Positions 34,593-43,317 of a stretch of 64,000 nt of DNA are shown one piece after another. The notes beneath the pieces are model-generated. The model ran no database searches, was not told the DNA's origin, and worked only from the letters and a program-made list of their open reading frames with translations. Made by a program: the position numbers and the translations under genes. The DNA lies in assembly GCF_021173085.1 (NCBI RefSeq), contig NZ_CP076412.1:1426001-1490000 (forward strand). Reading direction: 5' to 3'. Origin of the DNA: Ralstonia wenshanensis (GTDB taxonomy: Bacteria; Pseudomonadota; Gammaproteobacteria; Burkholderiales; Burkholderiaceae). How positions within the stretch are numbered: the stretch's first letter is position 1; every line of letters starts with the position of its first letter.

Positions 34593-35918
34593 TTAGAAAT
34601 CTGCGACCTTGCCCCAGGCCGAGTGCTTGAAACGCGCCGGGTCGTAGGGGGCAGGGTCGAAGATCGGCTTTTCACCGGTCACCAGATCGGCGATCAGATG
34701 ACCGGCGCCGGGGCCGATTCCGAACCCGTGACCCGAGAAGCCCGCGGCCAAAATGAACCCGGGAATCTCCGGCACTTCACCGATGCCCGGCACGCCGTCC
34801 GGGGTGTTGTCCACGAAACCGGCCCAGGCGTTGGCGACGCCTGCTTGGCCCAGCACCGGCAGCAGTTCAACAGCGCGGTTGTAGGTTTGTCTGACGGCCG
34901 CTGCATCGGGCCGCGGGTCGAGGATGCGCATGCGCTCCATGGGCGTGGGGGCATCGAGCCGCCACCGCGCGAGTGTTTCGTGGCCGGCGCGAATGCCTTC
35001 CAATCCGCCCGGAAACACATTGCGCCAGCGCTTTGCGAACATCGGCAGAAACTGCGGGGCGAAGCGCAGCAACTGCGCGGTTGGGTCCACGCGCCCGCGC
35101 CCGCTGATGGCCAGGTTGTAGCTGCCATCGCTGCGGCGGGTGATGGAAACGCGTGCAGTGTGCAAGGCGTCTGGCACCGGCTCGGTCACGCCCGTCACCC
35201 GCACGATGGACTGGCGAACGGTGGCCTGCGGAAAGCGGATGCCCAATTGGCGACAGAACGACGAGGCCCAAGCGCCGCCGGCAAACACCACGGTGCGGGT
35301 CTTGATGGTTCCGGCTTCGGTGACGACGCCGCTCACGCGGCCGCCCGCGACCTCAATGCCCCGTGCAGCGCAGTTCTGGTGAACGGTCCCGCCGAGCTTC
35401 ATGAGCGCAGCCGCCACAGATGACGCCGCCTTGGCAGGGTCCGCCGTGCCGTCGCTCGGTGAGAACACGCCGCCCTTCCAAGCGCGACCTGTGAGGCGGC
35501 CACGCTCGGACGCTTCTTGGCTGCTCAGCATGTGCGTGGTCACGCCGGCCGTCTTTGCGAAATCGCGCCACTTCGTCCAGCGGGCAAGTTCTTCTTCGTC
35601 GTTGCTCAGATAGAGCAGGCCGCAGCGGCGGAAACCTGTGTCTTCTCCCGTGTCAGCGGCAAACTGCTCCCACAGTTCAAGGCTCTTGGTGGCCATCGGC
35701 AGTTCACGTGCATCGCGGTTTTGCTGTCGGCACCAGCCCCAATTGCGGCTCGACTGTTCGGCACCGATGCGGCCCTTTTCGACCACGGCCACCGACACGC
35801 CGCGCCTGGCCAGGTAATAGGCAGCAAAGACGCCGATGATGCCGCCGCCGATCACGACGACGTCGGCCTGCGCTGGAAGGGAAGAGGCGCTCTCGATGAG
35901 GCGCAACGGCTGGGACAT
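34593..35918 (-). CDS. FAD-dependent amino acid/amine oxidoreductase (DAO family, DadA-like)
   Basis: A 441-residue DAO-family flavoprotein. The FAD-binding motif VVVIGGGIIGVFAAYYLARR is near residue 20, followed by SRNWGWCRQQNRD and a C-terminal FAD contact (GFVDNTPDGVPGIGEV, AAGFSGHGFGIGPG). It would oxidatively deaminate a D-amino acid or secondary amine. ATG 35918 follows GAGGAG; the frame stays open upstream into the cupin gene but lacks support. It is the last gene of the minus-strand block GNAT-ghrA-aminotransferase-Lrp-cupin-oxidase. Confidence 0.88.
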   Translation of the reverse strand: MSQPLRLIESASSLPAQADVVVIGGGIIGVFAAYYLARRGVSVAVVEKGRIGAEQSSRNWGWCRQQNRDARELPMATKSLELWEQFAADTGEDTGFRRCGLLYLSNDEEELARWTKWRDFAKTAGVTTHMLSSQEASERGRLTGRAWKGGVFSPSDGTADPAKAASSVAAALMKLGGTVHQNCAARGIEVAGGRVSGVVTEAGTIKTRTVVFAGGAWASSFCRQLGIRFPQATVRQSIVRVTGVTEPVPDALHTARVSITRRSDGSYNLAISGRGRVDPTAQLLRFAPQFLPMFAKRWRNVFPGGLEGIRAGHETLARWRLDAPTPMERMRILDPRPDAAAVRQTYNRAVELLPVLGQAGVANAWAGFVDNTPDGVPGIGEVPEIPGFILAAGFSGHGFGIGPGAGHLIADLVTGEKPIFDPAPYDPARFKHSAWGKVADF

Positions 35919-35938
35919 GACTCGTGCTCCTCGTTCGT

Positions 35939-36658
35939 TCAGGCCTGTGCGTTCTGCACCACGTAGAACTTGGCGACGCGCTCTGTGCTTTGCCATCCGA
36001 TGGCGGTGCCTTGCGGCACGAAGATGGCATCGCCGGTGCCAACGGACAGCACGTTGCCATCCGGGCCAGCGAATTGCACACCGCCATCGAGCACGTACAT
36101 GAACTCGTTCACCGGATGCGCGCGCACGATGCGGTGATACGGCGTCGAGTCCCACGTGCCCGCACGGTATTGCGTTGGCTCGTCGGTGAAGACGTTATCG
36201 CTGCGACACTGCGGAACCGGCCCGATCAGCACTTCGGGCGCGGGCCCACCCGACGGTTTGAAGTCCGCATCGGCGTGCAGCGGGATGAGCGCCGGCGTGG
36301 TCGGTGTGTTGATGACAGCAGCGCAGAACACGAATCGAACGCCGGCGGCAGCCTCGATGCGCACCGCTGTGCCGGATGCAATGACCGCGCCGGAGCCCGC
36401 ACCGATCACCTGCGGTGCCGAGCCCGGCGCCGTGAGCGTCAACTCGCCCTCCACGACGGCGAGCGTCTCCGTATGCGGAAAGCTAGCGACATCCCGCTCG
36501 CCGACAAAGGTCGCCCGCCCCGCGCTCATTGCGTTTGGCCCTTCCCAGGCAATCTCCCGTTCTTGCGCGAAGGGGTCGCTTGGGCTCAGGGCGGCTTGCC
36601 GGAACTCGGTTGAGATTGGGGCGCCGTCGGCGCGGTGCAGCATCAGGGCGGTTGTCAT
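35939..36658 (-). CDS. Bicupin protein
   Basis: A 239-residue protein with two cupin barrels: one around residues 45-110 (FPHTETLAVVEGELTL) and one around 160-230 (HRIVRAHPVNEFMYVLDGGVQF, GDAIFVPQGTAIGW). Metal ligands look incomplete in the first barrel and partial (H, E) in the second. It may bind a ligand or catalyse an isomerisation or dioxygenation in the pathway; function unknown. It ends 20 bp before the oxidase gene and starts 50 bp after the Lrp gene, consistent with one operon. Confidence 0.8.
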   Translation of the reverse strand: MTTALMLHRADGAPISTEFRQAALSPSDPFAQEREIAWEGPNAMSAGRATFVGERDVASFPHTETLAVVEGELTLTAPGSAPQVIGAGSGAVIASGTAVRIEAAAGVRFVFCAAVINTPTTPALIPLHADADFKPSGGPAPEVLIGPVPQCRSDNVFTDEPTQYRAGTWDSTPYHRIVRAHPVNEFMYVLDGGVQFAGPDGNVLSVGTGDAIFVPQGTAIGWQSTERVAKFYVVQNAQA

Positions 36659-36708
36659 GCAGGGTGGGTCCTCACCGTATCCAACAGTGGACTCGGTTTC
36701 GAGAGGCG

Positions 36709-37203
36709 TCAGCGTTGGTTGGGAAAGAGCCGTTCGATCGGACAGTGCGTTTTGATGAACGGCGATTTGATGACGATGTAGCTGAAATACTTGGCAATGC
36801 CGATGTTGCGTTCCAACAGGTCTTCAATCACTTCCTGGTAGTGGTTGACGCCTCGCGTGATGAAGCGCAGCAGGTAGTCGTAGCCGCCGGAGAGCAGGTG
36901 GCATTCGAGCACTTCGTCCACCTCGCGGATGGCAGCTTCGAAGCGCACGAAGGTTTCGCGGTGGTGGTCCGACAGCGTGACCTCGGTGAAGACGGTCAGC
37001 GTGTCGCCCAGCTTTTCCAGGCGGATGTGCGCGCCGTAGCCGGAGATGTAGCCGGCCTGCTCCAGGCGCTTGACGCGGATCAGGCACGGGCTGGGCGACA
37101 GGCCCACGGCGTCGGCCAGGTCCACGTTCGTCATGCGCCCGTTCTTCTGTAGTTGGGCGAGGATGCGCAGGTCCAGACGATCGATCTTGAGAGCTTCGGT
37201 CAT
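36709..37203 (-). CDS. Lrp/AsnC-family transcriptional regulator
   Basis: A 164-residue regulator with an N-terminal winged HTH (LDLRILAQLQKNGRMTNVDLADAVGLSPSPCLIRVKRLEQAG) and a C-terminal RAM/ligand domain (VLECHLLSGGYDYLLRFITRG). Such proteins sense amino acids and control local catabolic genes. It lies between the aminotransferase and the bicupin genes, on their strand, so it is the likely amino-acid-responsive regulator of this island. Effector unknown. Confidence 0.93.
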   Translation of the reverse strand: MTEALKIDRLDLRILAQLQKNGRMTNVDLADAVGLSPSPCLIRVKRLEQAGYISGYGAHIRLEKLGDTLTVFTEVTLSDHHRETFVRFEAAIREVDEVLECHLLSGGYDYLLRFITRGVNHYQEVIEDLLERNIGIAKYFSYIVIKSPFIKTHCPIERLFPNQR

Positions 37204-37293
37204 GGCAGGGGCGAAGGCGTGGAAGATAGATCCGATTCTGCGGCAGCCGGTGTCTTTTGTGTCAGCTTGTTGGGCCTGTTGCTACTGGTTGCA

Positions 37294-38694
37294 TCAGGCG
37301 AGCGCCGCACGCACGGCCGGCATGGCCAGCACGTCGTCGAGCGTCTTTTTCAGGCGCGCGAAGAGTTGGGCGAATTCGTCTTCGGTGTAGGTCAGCGCGG
37401 GGGCAAAGCCGAGGATGTTGTCGCCAAACGCGCGGAACACGAGGCCGTTGCCATAGGCAGCCGAGGCAATCAGGTTGGGCAGGCCAAGTGCGGCATCGAA
37501 GCCGAGCTTGGTGGCCTTGTCGCTCACGAGTTCCAGCGCGCCCAGCAGGCCGCGATGGCGTGAGTCGCCCACCAGCGGATGCGTGAGCAACCCGTCCAGT
37601 CCCGCCGCAAAACTGGCCGCGCCGCGCTGGCCGTTGGCGAGGATGCCGCCTTCTTCGTACAGGCGCAGCACTTCGAGCGCCACGGCCGCGCTCACCGGGT
37701 GGGCCGAATACGTCGCCCCATGGCCGATCGGCACACCGGCAGGAGCGCCGTCGGCAATGCCCGCGTAGATCTGGTCGGAAATCAGCGTCGCGCCCATCGG
37801 CACGTAGCCTGCCGTGAGCCCCTTGGCCATCGTCATGATGTCGGGGTCGACGCCTTCGGCATCGCAGGCAAACATGGGGCCGGTGCGGCCAAAACCGGTG
37901 ATGACTTCATCCACGACGAACAGGATGCCCAGCTCGCGCGTGGCGTCGCGCATGGCTTTGAGCCAGCCCTTGGGCGGGACGATCACGCCGCCGGAGCCCT
38001 GGATCGGTTCGCAGAAGAACGCCGCGACGTTGTCCGCGCCCAGCTCCGCAACCTTGGAACGCAATGCCGCCACCGAAGCTGCGACGATGCCCTGCGCATC
38101 CGCCGGATTGGCCGCGCGGTACGGGTTGGGCGAGGGGATGTAGTGCTGCGTCGGAAGCGGCAAGTCGAAATCACGATGGAACGCCGGCAGCGCCGTCAGC
38201 CCCGCGCCCGTGGACGACGAACCGTGATACCCGCGCTCGAGTGAAATGAAATGCTTCTTCGCCGGCTTGCCGACGGCATTGAAGTACTGGACGATGAAAC
38301 GTACCGCAGCATCCACCGCCTCAGACCCACCCAGCGTGAGATAGACGTGATTGAGCGAGCGCGGCGTGATCTGCACGAGCTTGTCGGCCAGGCGGATGGC
38401 GGGCTCGCTGCTGAAATGGAAGTAGCCCGTGGCGTAGGGTAGGCGGCGCATCTGCTCGGCGGCGGCCTGCACCACGCTCTCCTGGCCATAGCCGACGTTG
38501 ACGCACCAGAGGCCCGCGAAGGCGTCGAGTAACTCGTTGCCGTGTGCGTCGGTCAGCCACGCACCGCGTCCGGATGTCAGTACGGTCGGCCCGCGTTGCT
38601 CGTGGGTGCGCCAGGAGGCAACCGGGTGGATCAGGTGCGCGCGGTCGATGGCGTCAAGCGAGGCAAGCTGGGGCAGATCGGTGAGCTGGGTCAT
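37294..38694 (-). CDS. Class III PLP aminotransferase (omega-amino acid/polyamine:pyruvate type)
   Basis: A 466-residue fold-I aminotransferase. It has GLWCVNVGYGQE at the N-terminus, the substrate/PLP loop LTLGGSEAVDAAVRF, GYHGSS, EPIQGSGGVIVPP, the cofactor-Asp stretch ILFVVDEVITGFGRTG, and the Schiff-base Lys in MTMAKGLTAGYVPMGA. The FHFSSEPAIRLADKL segment is typical of beta-alanine/putrescine:pyruvate aminotransferases. It would move an amino group from a terminal amine to pyruvate, yielding an aldehyde for the ALDHs of this island. ATG 38694 was chosen at MTQL; a longer frame adds 14 residues. Confidence 0.9.
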   Translation of the reverse strand: MTQLTDLPQLASLDAIDRAHLIHPVASWRTHEQRGPTVLTSGRGAWLTDAHGNELLDAFAGLWCVNVGYGQESVVQAAAEQMRRLPYATGYFHFSSEPAIRLADKLVQITPRSLNHVYLTLGGSEAVDAAVRFIVQYFNAVGKPAKKHFISLERGYHGSSSTGAGLTALPAFHRDFDLPLPTQHYIPSPNPYRAANPADAQGIVAASVAALRSKVAELGADNVAAFFCEPIQGSGGVIVPPKGWLKAMRDATRELGILFVVDEVITGFGRTGPMFACDAEGVDPDIMTMAKGLTAGYVPMGATLISDQIYAGIADGAPAGVPIGHGATYSAHPVSAAVALEVLRLYEEGGILANGQRGAASFAAGLDGLLTHPLVGDSRHRGLLGALELVSDKATKLGFDAALGLPNLIASAAYGNGLVFRAFGDNILGFAPALTYTEDEFAQLFARLKKTLDDVLAMPAVRAALA

Positions 38695-38850
38695 GGCAGA
38701 GTCCGTTCGCGCAATGAAGGCAATCAATGGACTCAAGAGTAGGCCGTGGCGACTGAGGCTTGGTGCTGCTTTGCGCGGGAAGAACGCAGCGTGCTGCTGT
38801 TGTTCGGCGCGCAGCAGCAGATCGTGCGGCGCGCCGTTTGATGCGGGGTT

Positions 38851-39783
38851 TCAGTAGCCGCGCGAGCGGTCCACAAGCCCGACCATGGGTTCGCCGGCGG
38901 TAAAGCGACGCAGGTTGTCGATGACCACCGCTGCTGCGGAAAGCGGTTGCGTCATGCTGGCAATGTGCGGCGTGATGTGGATGCGCGGATGGCGCCACAA
39001 CGCATGGCCGGCGGGCAGCGGCTCGGGGTCGGTCACGTCGAGCATGGCTTCGCTGAGCTGCCCACTGTCAAGCGCTGCAAGCAGGTCGTCGCTCACCAGT
39101 TGCGGGCCGCGGCCAACGTGCACCAGCGCGGCGCCTTGCGGCAATTGCGCGAACAGCGCTGCGTTCAGCACGCCGCGCGTGGCATCGGTCAACGGCATCA
39201 GGCAGATGAGGATGTCGGTGCGCGCCAGGAAGGCTTCCAGTTCCTCTTGCCCGGCAAAGCAATGCACGCCGTCGATGGCATGGCGCGATCGGCTCCAGCC
39301 CGCGCAGTCGAAATCGAAACCCTTCAACTGGGCCAGCACGGCCTGCCCAAGCGAGCCGAGCCCGAGCACACCAATGCGGCGTTCATTGGCCGGCCGCACC
39401 GGCTGCGGGCGCCACTGTTCCGCCTGCTGCTGGCGGCGGTAGGCGGGAATATCGCGGTGCAGGCTCAACACGGCATGCGTGACGTACTCCACCATGCCGC
39501 GCACGATGCCGGGTTCCACCATGCGCACCACGGGCAGCGTGGGCGGCAGCGCGGCAAAGTTGAATTGATCGACCCCCGCGCCCGAAGAGAACAGCACCTC
39601 CAGGTGCGGGAACTGCGTCGCAATATCGGCGGGCGGCTCCCAGGCTGCAAGAAAGCGCACCCGTAGCGGATCGCCGATGTCGGGCCAGATGCGGAAGTCG
39701 ATGTCGGGCGCGTGCTGGCGGAAGACCTCCGCCCATTGCCGGCCGCGAACAGGGTCGGACTTGTAGAGGAACGTAGTCGTCAC
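38851..39783 (-). CDS. ghrA: Glyoxylate/hydroxypyruvate reductase A type dehydrogenase
   Basis: A 310-residue D-2-hydroxyacid dehydrogenase most like GhrA. The N-terminal LFSSGAGVDQFN region is followed by MVEPGIVRGMVEYVTHAVL, the Rossmann motif GVLGLGSLGQAV, catalytic Arg in LVHVGRGPQL, Glu in DVTDPEPLPA and His in HITPHIASM. The start is GTG at 39783. It reduces glyoxylate or hydroxypyruvate with NADPH. It lies 28 bp downstream of the GNAT gene on the same strand. Confidence 0.88.
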   Translation of the reverse strand: MTTTFLYKSDPVRGRQWAEVFRQHAPDIDFRIWPDIGDPLRVRFLAAWEPPADIATQFPHLEVLFSSGAGVDQFNFAALPPTLPVVRMVEPGIVRGMVEYVTHAVLSLHRDIPAYRRQQQAEQWRPQPVRPANERRIGVLGLGSLGQAVLAQLKGFDFDCAGWSRSRHAIDGVHCFAGQEELEAFLARTDILICLMPLTDATRGVLNAALFAQLPQGAALVHVGRGPQLVSDDLLAALDSGQLSEAMLDVTDPEPLPAGHALWRHPRIHITPHIASMTQPLSAAAVVIDNLRRFTAGEPMVGLVDRSRGY

Positions 39784-39811
39784 GATGAGCGGTCGGCGCG
39801 GTGTTCGGGGT

Positions 39812-40699
39812 TCAACCCATTGCCTGGGTCACGATGGCAAACAGCGCGGGCGCGCCGGGTGGTGTGGCCAGCGGCTCGCCGCGCACCATGGTGGTGGGGG
39901 CGTCCACGCGCAGCAGGCCGATGCTCTCCAGCCACTCCGCCAGACCGCTGTCGAAGTCGATGTCGATGCGAGTGAAGTGGCCGGCGTTGATGCCCGCCAG
40001 ATGCGCGATCAGCGCCTTGGCGCTCTCGGCGTCCGGGGCGACCACGGGGCCGATGGCGTGGCCGCGCCCGAATCGGCGCAGCATCGCAAAGCCGCGCGCC
40101 TCGCCATCGTCGTCCAGCACGACGCAGGCGTCTGCGCTGGCGAGCAGATCGTCGATCAGTGCATCGCGCGGCATGCCCCGCGCCTGCGCATCGAGCCGGC
40201 GCAAATCCGCAGCCTCATTGAGCCCGGCAGGGCGCAAGCGCCAGCCTGTGGGCAGGGCGATCAGCGGCGTGGGTTGCGCAACGCCCTGGTGCTGGCGGAT
40301 CTCGCCGGTGCGCACAAAGCCCAGTCGCTCATACAAGCCGCGCCCTTCTGCGGTGGCATGCAGCAGCACGGTGTGGTTGTCCAGACCGTCGAGCAGCGCG
40401 CTCATCAAGCGATGGCCGATGCGCCGGCCCTGGCATGCCGGCGTCACGATGACCAGCCCGATGGTGGCGTGGCGGGGGCCCCAGCGCCAGCGTTGTGCGG
40501 TGGCGATGATCTGGCCGTCGCGCTCGGCGACGATGCCCTCGGCATGCGCAAAACTCTGCGCCCAGTCGGCCGGGCGGTGCGGCCAGCGCTGCTCTTCTGA
40601 CAGGGCATGCGCCTGGGCCAGATCGTCGGCAGTCATGGGGCGCAGCACCACGCCGTCGTCGGCGGGCAGGTTCTGGGCAGGTACGGACGAGGAAGACAT
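39812..40699 (-). CDS. GNAT-family N-acetyltransferase, two-domain
   Basis: A 295-residue protein with an N-terminal GNAT fold (VVLRPMTADDLAQAHALS, then IGLVIVTPACQGRRIGHRLMSAL, the acetyl-CoA loop Q/R-x-x-G-x-G/A variant) and a C-terminal Acetyltransf_18-like half (GPVVAPDAESAKALI). It would transfer an acetyl group to an amine. ATG 40699 follows AAGGA. It is the first gene of the minus-strand block, divergent from the ALDH at 40894; the 194 bp between them must hold both promoters. Substrate unknown. Confidence 0.85.
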   Translation of the reverse strand: MSSSSVPAQNLPADDGVVLRPMTADDLAQAHALSEEQRWPHRPADWAQSFAHAEGIVAERDGQIIATAQRWRWGPRHATIGLVIVTPACQGRRIGHRLMSALLDGLDNHTVLLHATAEGRGLYERLGFVRTGEIRQHQGVAQPTPLIALPTGWRLRPAGLNEAADLRRLDAQARGMPRDALIDDLLASADACVVLDDDGEARGFAMLRRFGRGHAIGPVVAPDAESAKALIAHLAGINAGHFTRIDIDFDSGLAEWLESIGLLRVDAPTTMVRGEPLATPPGAPALFAIVTQAMG

Positions 40700-40893
40700 G
40701 GGAGGTTCCTTCCGGCGAAGGATGAAGGTGGCACCGGCACTCATCTTGGACGACATCGCCGCCGGGAGCCAGATCGAATTCGGGTTTGCCCGCAATTTGC
40801 AAGCATCGTCTGTCGAGGGTGTGGGTTTCGCAATTCGATGCGGTAGCGCCCCCGGTTACGAAACCAAATGCCGAGCCTTCCTGCCTAGCATCA

Positions 40894-42423
40894 ATGACCT
40901 CATTTCGATATGGGTGCCGGGCTTCGGCGCCCCCCAATTTCGTGGCCAAATTCGACCCCCAGACCATCCGCGTACCTTCCGGCCATTTCATCGGCGGCAG
41001 GCTTGTGCCCGACGCCGGCCGCATCACTGTACGCCGCCCTTCCGACAACGCCGTGCATGCGGAGCTACCGCTGGCCGACGCTTCCACCGTCGACGCTGCC
41101 GTGCAAGATGCGTGGCAGGCGTGGCGCACGACGGACTGGGCGCGCCGTGCACCGCGTGACCGGGCGCGCGTGCTGCGCCGCTGGGCTGATCTGATCGACG
41201 CCGACGTGGCCAACATGGCGCCGCTCGAGGCCGTGTGCTCCACCCGCCCGCTGCGCGACGCCGCCGCCTGGGACTTGCCATTCACCGCCGAGGGCCTGCG
41301 CTTCTTTGCCGAATACGCCGACAAGCTCGGCGGCGACGTGGCGGCCACGCGGCACGACAACCTCGGCATGGTGGTGGCCGAGCCCTATGGGGTGGTCGGC
41401 GCAATCACGCCGTGGAATTTTCCGCTGGTGATGGTCTCGTGGAAAGTTGGCGCGGCGCTGGCAGCGGGCAACGCGGTCGTACTGAAACCTTCCGAATTGA
41501 CGCCGTATTCCGCTATCCGGCTGGCTGAACTCGCCATCGAAGCGGGCGTGCCACCGGGCCTCTTCAACGTGGTGCAGGGAGATGGCCGCACCACGGGCGA
41601 CGCGCTCACGCGGCATCCGCTGATCTCCAAGATGACCTTCACCGGCTCGACCCGCACCGGCGCCGCCATCATGGCGACCTGCGCCTCGCATGGCCCGAAG
41701 CCCGTCACGTTGGAGCTGGGTGGCAAGAGCCCGCAGCTCGTCTTTGCCGACGCGCCTGACATCGACCGGGTGGCAGGCATTATCGCGGGCGCCATCACCG
41801 GCAATGCAGGACAGGTGTGCGTGGCGGGCTCGCGCCTGATCGTGCAACGGCAGGTTGCCCAGGCATTGATCGAGCGCATCACCGCACGCTTTGCCGCGTT
41901 GCGGCCCGGCGCCACCTGGGACGACACCGCCACGCTGCCGCCGATCATTTCGGCGGCGCAGGCGGGGCGCATTCTCGACATCGTGGAGCGGTCACGCGAC
42001 GCTGGTGCGCAGGTGCGCTGCGGCGGCGGCCTGTTTGGCGATGGCCCCGGTGGGGCGTATTTCCAGCCCACGGTGCTCGAAGGCGTGCGCGCAGACAACC
42101 CGGCCGTGCAGGAAGAAATCTTCGGCCCTGTGCTGGCGGTGCAAACCTTCGATGACGAAGAGGAAGGCCTGGCACTCGCCGCACACGAACACTACGGCCT
42201 GGCCGCCGGCGTGCACACCGCAGATATCGGACGCGCGCTGCGCGCCATGCGCGGCATCGCGGCGGGCACGGTCTGGATCAACCGCTATGGGCGCAGCGCA
42301 GATTTCGTCATCCCCACCGGCGGCTATTACCAGTCGGGTATCGGCAAGGATCTGGGCCGGCAAGCCGTGGAGGCCAACCTGCGCTTCAAAAGTGTGCTGA
42401 TCGATTTTGCTGCGATGCACTAG
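40894..42423 (+). CDS. NAD(P)-dependent aldehyde dehydrogenase (PuuC-like)
   Basis: A 509-residue ALDH. It has GAITPWNFPLVMVSWK, the cofactor region KPSELTPYSAIRLAELA, FTGSTRTGA, active-site Glu in LELGGKSPQLVF, catalytic Cys in GNAGQVCVAGSR, and EEIFGPVLAVQTF. The start is uncertain: ATG 40894 is used, with GTG 40942 a plausible later start; neither has a strong ribosome site. It would oxidise an amino-aldehyde from the aminotransferase or flavin oxidases to the acid. It is divergent from the GNAT gene. Confidence 0.9.
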   Translation: MTSFRYGCRASAPPNFVAKFDPQTIRVPSGHFIGGRLVPDAGRITVRRPSDNAVHAELPLADASTVDAAVQDAWQAWRTTDWARRAPRDRARVLRRWADLIDADVANMAPLEAVCSTRPLRDAAAWDLPFTAEGLRFFAEYADKLGGDVAATRHDNLGMVVAEPYGVVGAITPWNFPLVMVSWKVGAALAAGNAVVLKPSELTPYSAIRLAELAIEAGVPPGLFNVVQGDGRTTGDALTRHPLISKMTFTGSTRTGAAIMATCASHGPKPVTLELGGKSPQLVFADAPDIDRVAGIIAGAITGNAGQVCVAGSRLIVQRQVAQALIERITARFAALRPGATWDDTATLPPIISAAQAGRILDIVERSRDAGAQVRCGGGLFGDGPGGAYFQPTVLEGVRADNPAVQEEIFGPVLAVQTFDDEEEGLALAAHEHYGLAAGVHTADIGRALRAMRGIAAGTVWINRYGRSADFVIPTGGYYQSGIGKDLGRQAVEANLRFKSVLIDFAAMH

Positions 42424-42627
42424 CGTGCCTTGGCGGTGCGTGCGGCACGCCAGCGGTGCAGACCGCATGGCATGCCGCGAGTGCCATCCGAAACAGCAGC
42501 TTTCTCACGTGAGACCGCGCATTTCCCTACAACCGTGACGAGTCTGCGTGCTTCAATGATTTCGTCATAACCGTGCTGCAAAGACTGCATAACAGCAGCC
42601 ACCTTCAGGACCTTAGGACCTCAAACC

Positions 42628-43293
42628 ATGACCTTCCGCCCCAAGTACATCACCTTTGACTGCTATGGCACGCTCACGCGCTTCCGCATGGGCGAGATGA
42701 CGCGCGAGCTGTTTGCCGATCGCATTCCGGCCGAGCAGATGGAGCAGTTCATCGCCGACTTCACTGCCTACCGCTTCGACGAGGTGCTGGGCGATTGGAA
42801 ACCGTACGAGGTCGTGCTGAAAAACGCGGTGCGCCGCCTGTGCAAGAAATGGAAGATCCAGTACTTCGACACCGATGGCCAGGCTTACTACGATGCCGTG
42901 CCGACGTGGGACCCGCATGCCGACGTGCCGGCAGGTCTGGCCAAGGTCGCCAAGGAAATCCCGCTGGTGATCCTGTCCAACGCCGATGACTCGCAGATCC
43001 AGAAGAATGTGGCGATGCTCGGTGCGCCGTTCCACCGCGTGTACACGGCGCAGCAGGCTCAGGCCTACAAGCCGCGCCTGAAGGCGTTCGAATACATGTT
43101 CGATTCATTGGGCTGCAATCCGGAAGACGTGCTGCACGTGTCGTCCAGCCTGCGCTACGACCTGATGTCGGCCGATGACCTCGGCATCGTCAACAAGGTG
43201 TTCGTCAACCGCGGTCACGGCCCCGGCAATCCGGCGTACCGTTACACCGAGATCCAGGACATCGGCGGCCTGCCCGGTGTTGTTGGCCTCTAA
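42628..43293 (+). CDS. Haloacid dehalogenase type II (HAD superfamily)
   Basis: A 221-residue HAD protein with the type II signature ITFDCYGTLTRF (nucleophile D11, Tyr13), motif II VILSNADDSQ, Lys in QAYKPRLKAFEYMF and motif IV HVSSSLRYDLMSADDLG. These fit (S)-2-haloacid dehalogenase-like enzymes, but substrate assignment from sequence is unreliable. It lies in the plus-strand block between the ALDH and the FAD oxidase, 204 bp after the first and 24 bp before the second. The upstream gap has no clear promoter. Confidence 0.88.
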   Translation: MTFRPKYITFDCYGTLTRFRMGEMTRELFADRIPAEQMEQFIADFTAYRFDEVLGDWKPYEVVLKNAVRRLCKKWKIQYFDTDGQAYYDAVPTWDPHADVPAGLAKVAKEIPLVILSNADDSQIQKNVAMLGAPFHRVYTAQQAQAYKPRLKAFEYMFDSLGCNPEDVLHVSSSLRYDLMSADDLGIVNKVFVNRGHGPGNPAYRYTEIQDIGGLPGVVGL

Positions 43294-43317
43294 GCCGCGT
43301 CTCGATCGCCACCCCAC